The position numbers and the translations under genes were made by a program. Shown piece by piece: positions 4,133-5,249 of a stretch of DNA of 5,249 bases. The stretch's first letter is position 1, and the number at the start of each line of letters is the position of its first letter. A model generated the notes under the pieces. The model did not search any database and was not told where the DNA came from. It saw only the letters and a program-made list of their open reading frames with translations. The stretch comes from Lachnospira sp. GTDB taxonomy: Bacteria > Bacillota > Clostridia > Lachnospirales > Lachnospiraceae. The DNA is taken from assembly GCA_017626275.1 (NCBI GenBank), contig JAGAJD010000155.1, positions 1 to 5,249 of the forward strand, read 5' to 3'.

Positions 4133-5249
4133 ATGGAAGTTACAAACATTTCAAACGATATTATTTATGTAGGAGTAAACGATACGACGCTGGATTTATT
4201 TGAAAGCCAGTATCCGATTCCTGACGGAGTGACATATAATTCATATGTGATTAAAGATGACAAGCTGACTGTAATGGATACAGTTGATAACAGGGCAACA
4301 GATAAATGGTTTGACAATTTAGAGCAGGCATTTGACGGAAAAGCACCGGATTATCTTGTAGTATCACATCTTGAGCCTGACCATGCCGCAAATATTGAGA
4401 GGTTTCTTGCAAAATACCCTGAAACGCAGGTAGTTGCAAATGCAAAGACAATTCAGATGCTTCCTCAGTTTTTTGATATGGATATGGACAAAATTTCATT
4501 TGTACAGGTAAAAGAAGGCGATACGCTTTCTCTCGGAAAGCATGTGCTTCATTTTGTTATGGCGCCTATGGTGCATTGGCCTGAGGTTATGGTCGAATAT
4601 GAAGAGACTGAAAAAGTTCTGTTTTCGGCAGACGGATTTGGAAAATTCGGTGCTTTGACAGATAGTATCATATATTCTGCCGAAGGAAAGTCAGAGGAAG
4701 TGCTTGAAGAGGAATGGGCAGAAGAGGCGAGAAGATATTATATTAATATAGTAGGAAAATATGGTGCGAATACGGCAAATCTGTTAAAAAAGGCACAGTC
4801 ACTTGACATTGAGATGATTGCACCGCTTCATGGTCCTGTGATTTCAGGAAATCCTGAATACTTCGTTAATAAATATGCGAAATGGAGCAGCTATGAAGCA
4901 GAGGAGAAAGGCGTTGTCATAGCTTATTCTTCAATTCACGGCAATACCAGAAAAGCGGCACTTAAACTTGCCGAAGAACTCGGCGGCAGGGGAGAAAAAA
5001 ATGTGGTTGTCTACGACCTTTCAAGATGTGATATGGCAAAAGCGGTGGCAGACAGCTTCCGTTATGATGCGCTGGTTCTTGCAGGTGTGACATATGATGC
5101 AGGACTTATGCCGTGTATGGAGGATTTTCTGTATCATTTAAAAGTTAAGAACTATCAGAAGCGCTTTGCTGCTGTTATTGAAAACGGTTCATGGGGTCCG
5201 GTGGCAGGCAAATTAATTAATGCATATTTAGAGGGCATGAAGAATATAA
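4133..5249 (+). CDS. Flavodiiron protein (FprA type, class A), 3' partial
   Basis: The frame is open from ATG 4133 to the window end: 372 complete codons and no stop. Family members are about 390-410 residues, so roughly the last 25 are missing. The N-terminal metallo-beta-lactamase-like domain (about 1-250) has every diiron ligand of the family: H79, E81 and D83 (with H84 next) in HLEPDH, H148 in MVHWPE, D167 in SADGFG and H233 in PLHGP. The C-terminal flavodoxin domain begins near 258 and has the FMN-phosphate loop YSSIHGNT (265-272). Further FMN-contact regions are near 318-325 (GVTYDAG) and 351-356 (NGSWGP). Flavodiiron proteins reduce O2 to water and/or NO to N2O in the cytoplasm, using electrons from rubredoxin or a similar donor. 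They protect anaerobes. No extra C-terminal rubredoxin or flavin reductase domain can be judged, because the end is cut off. The O2 versus NO preference cannot be read from the sequence. Confidence 0.96.
   Translation, partial: MEVTNISNDIIYVGVNDTTLDLFESQYPIPDGVTYNSYVIKDDKLTVMDTVDNRATDKWFDNLEQAFDGKAPDYLVVSHLEPDHAANIERFLAKYPETQVVANAKTIQMLPQFFDMDMDKISFVQVKEGDTLSLGKHVLHFVMAPMVHWPEVMVEYEETEKVLFSADGFGKFGALTDSIIYSAEGKSEEVLEEEWAEEARRYYINIVGKYGANTANLLKKAQSLDIEMIAPLHGPVISGNPEYFVNKYAKWSSYEAEEKGVVIAYSSIHGNTRKAALKLAEELGGRGEKNVVVYDLSRCDMAKAVADSFRYDALVLAGVTYDAGLMPCMEDFLYHLKVKNYQKRFAAVIENGSWGPVAGKLINAYLEGMKNI

Noticed and set aside
1..5249. CRISPR arrays, insertion sequences, tRNA or rRNA genes
   Set aside because: No regularly spaced repeats, transposase motifs, terminal inverted repeats, cloverleaf sequences or rRNA-like stretches were seen.

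Overview
This window looks like part of an A+T-rich Firmicutes chromosome, most likely a gut-type Clostridia/Lachnospiraceae anaerobe. The evidence is strong GGAGG-type ribosome binding sites, short U-tailed intrinsic terminators, an anaerobe-style flavodiiron protein, and an ammonium transporter fused to a PII domain. The taxonomic call is inference from style and gene content. There is no 16S rRNA or other marker gene here.

Layout. (1) Positions 1-1169, + strand: nearly all of a HemW-type radical SAM protein (heme chaperone / coproporphyrinogen dehydrogenase-like), missing only a few N-terminal residues. (2) Positions 1132-1923, - strand: an AraC-family regulator that converges on hemW and overlaps its 3' end by 38 bp. 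(3) Positions 1924-2245: a divergent regulatory region of about 320 bp with promoters for both directions, an AT-rich dyad, a perfect 10-bp palindrome and a structured leader for the next gene. (4) Positions 2246-3988, + strand: an Amt/MEP ammonium transporter with a C-terminal PII (GlnB/GlnK) domain, followed by an intrinsic terminator at 4013-4048. (5) From 4133 to the window end, + strand: a flavodiiron protein (FprA type), cut off by the window edge before its stop codon.

The most interesting part is the transporter and its leader. About 20 nt after the putative start site lies a hairpin with the hexaloop AAAGGC (A at loop position 1, G at position 4). It is preceded at once by a weaker hexaloop hairpin, and it overlaps the 5' arm of an 18-bp intrinsic terminator. 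The two folds are mutually exclusive. This is the architecture of ANTAR-protein antitermination targets known upstream of nitrogen genes, so I propose that amt is controlled by nitrogen-responsive antitermination. A second structured element lies between that terminator and the start codon, and it carries a perfect complement to the Shine-Dalgarno sequence.

At the protein level, the PII domain keeps the nucleotide-binding B-loop and the T-loop Arg that plugs AmtB in E. coli, but it has Val where the uridylylated Tyr51 normally is. The transporter therefore seems to carry its own gate, sensing effectors (ATP/ADP/2-oxoglutarate) without covalent UMP control. Control would then act at three levels: transcription elongation, possibly translation, and transport activity. 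The hemW and flavodiiron genes look like ordinary neighbours, and I see no functional link between them and amt.
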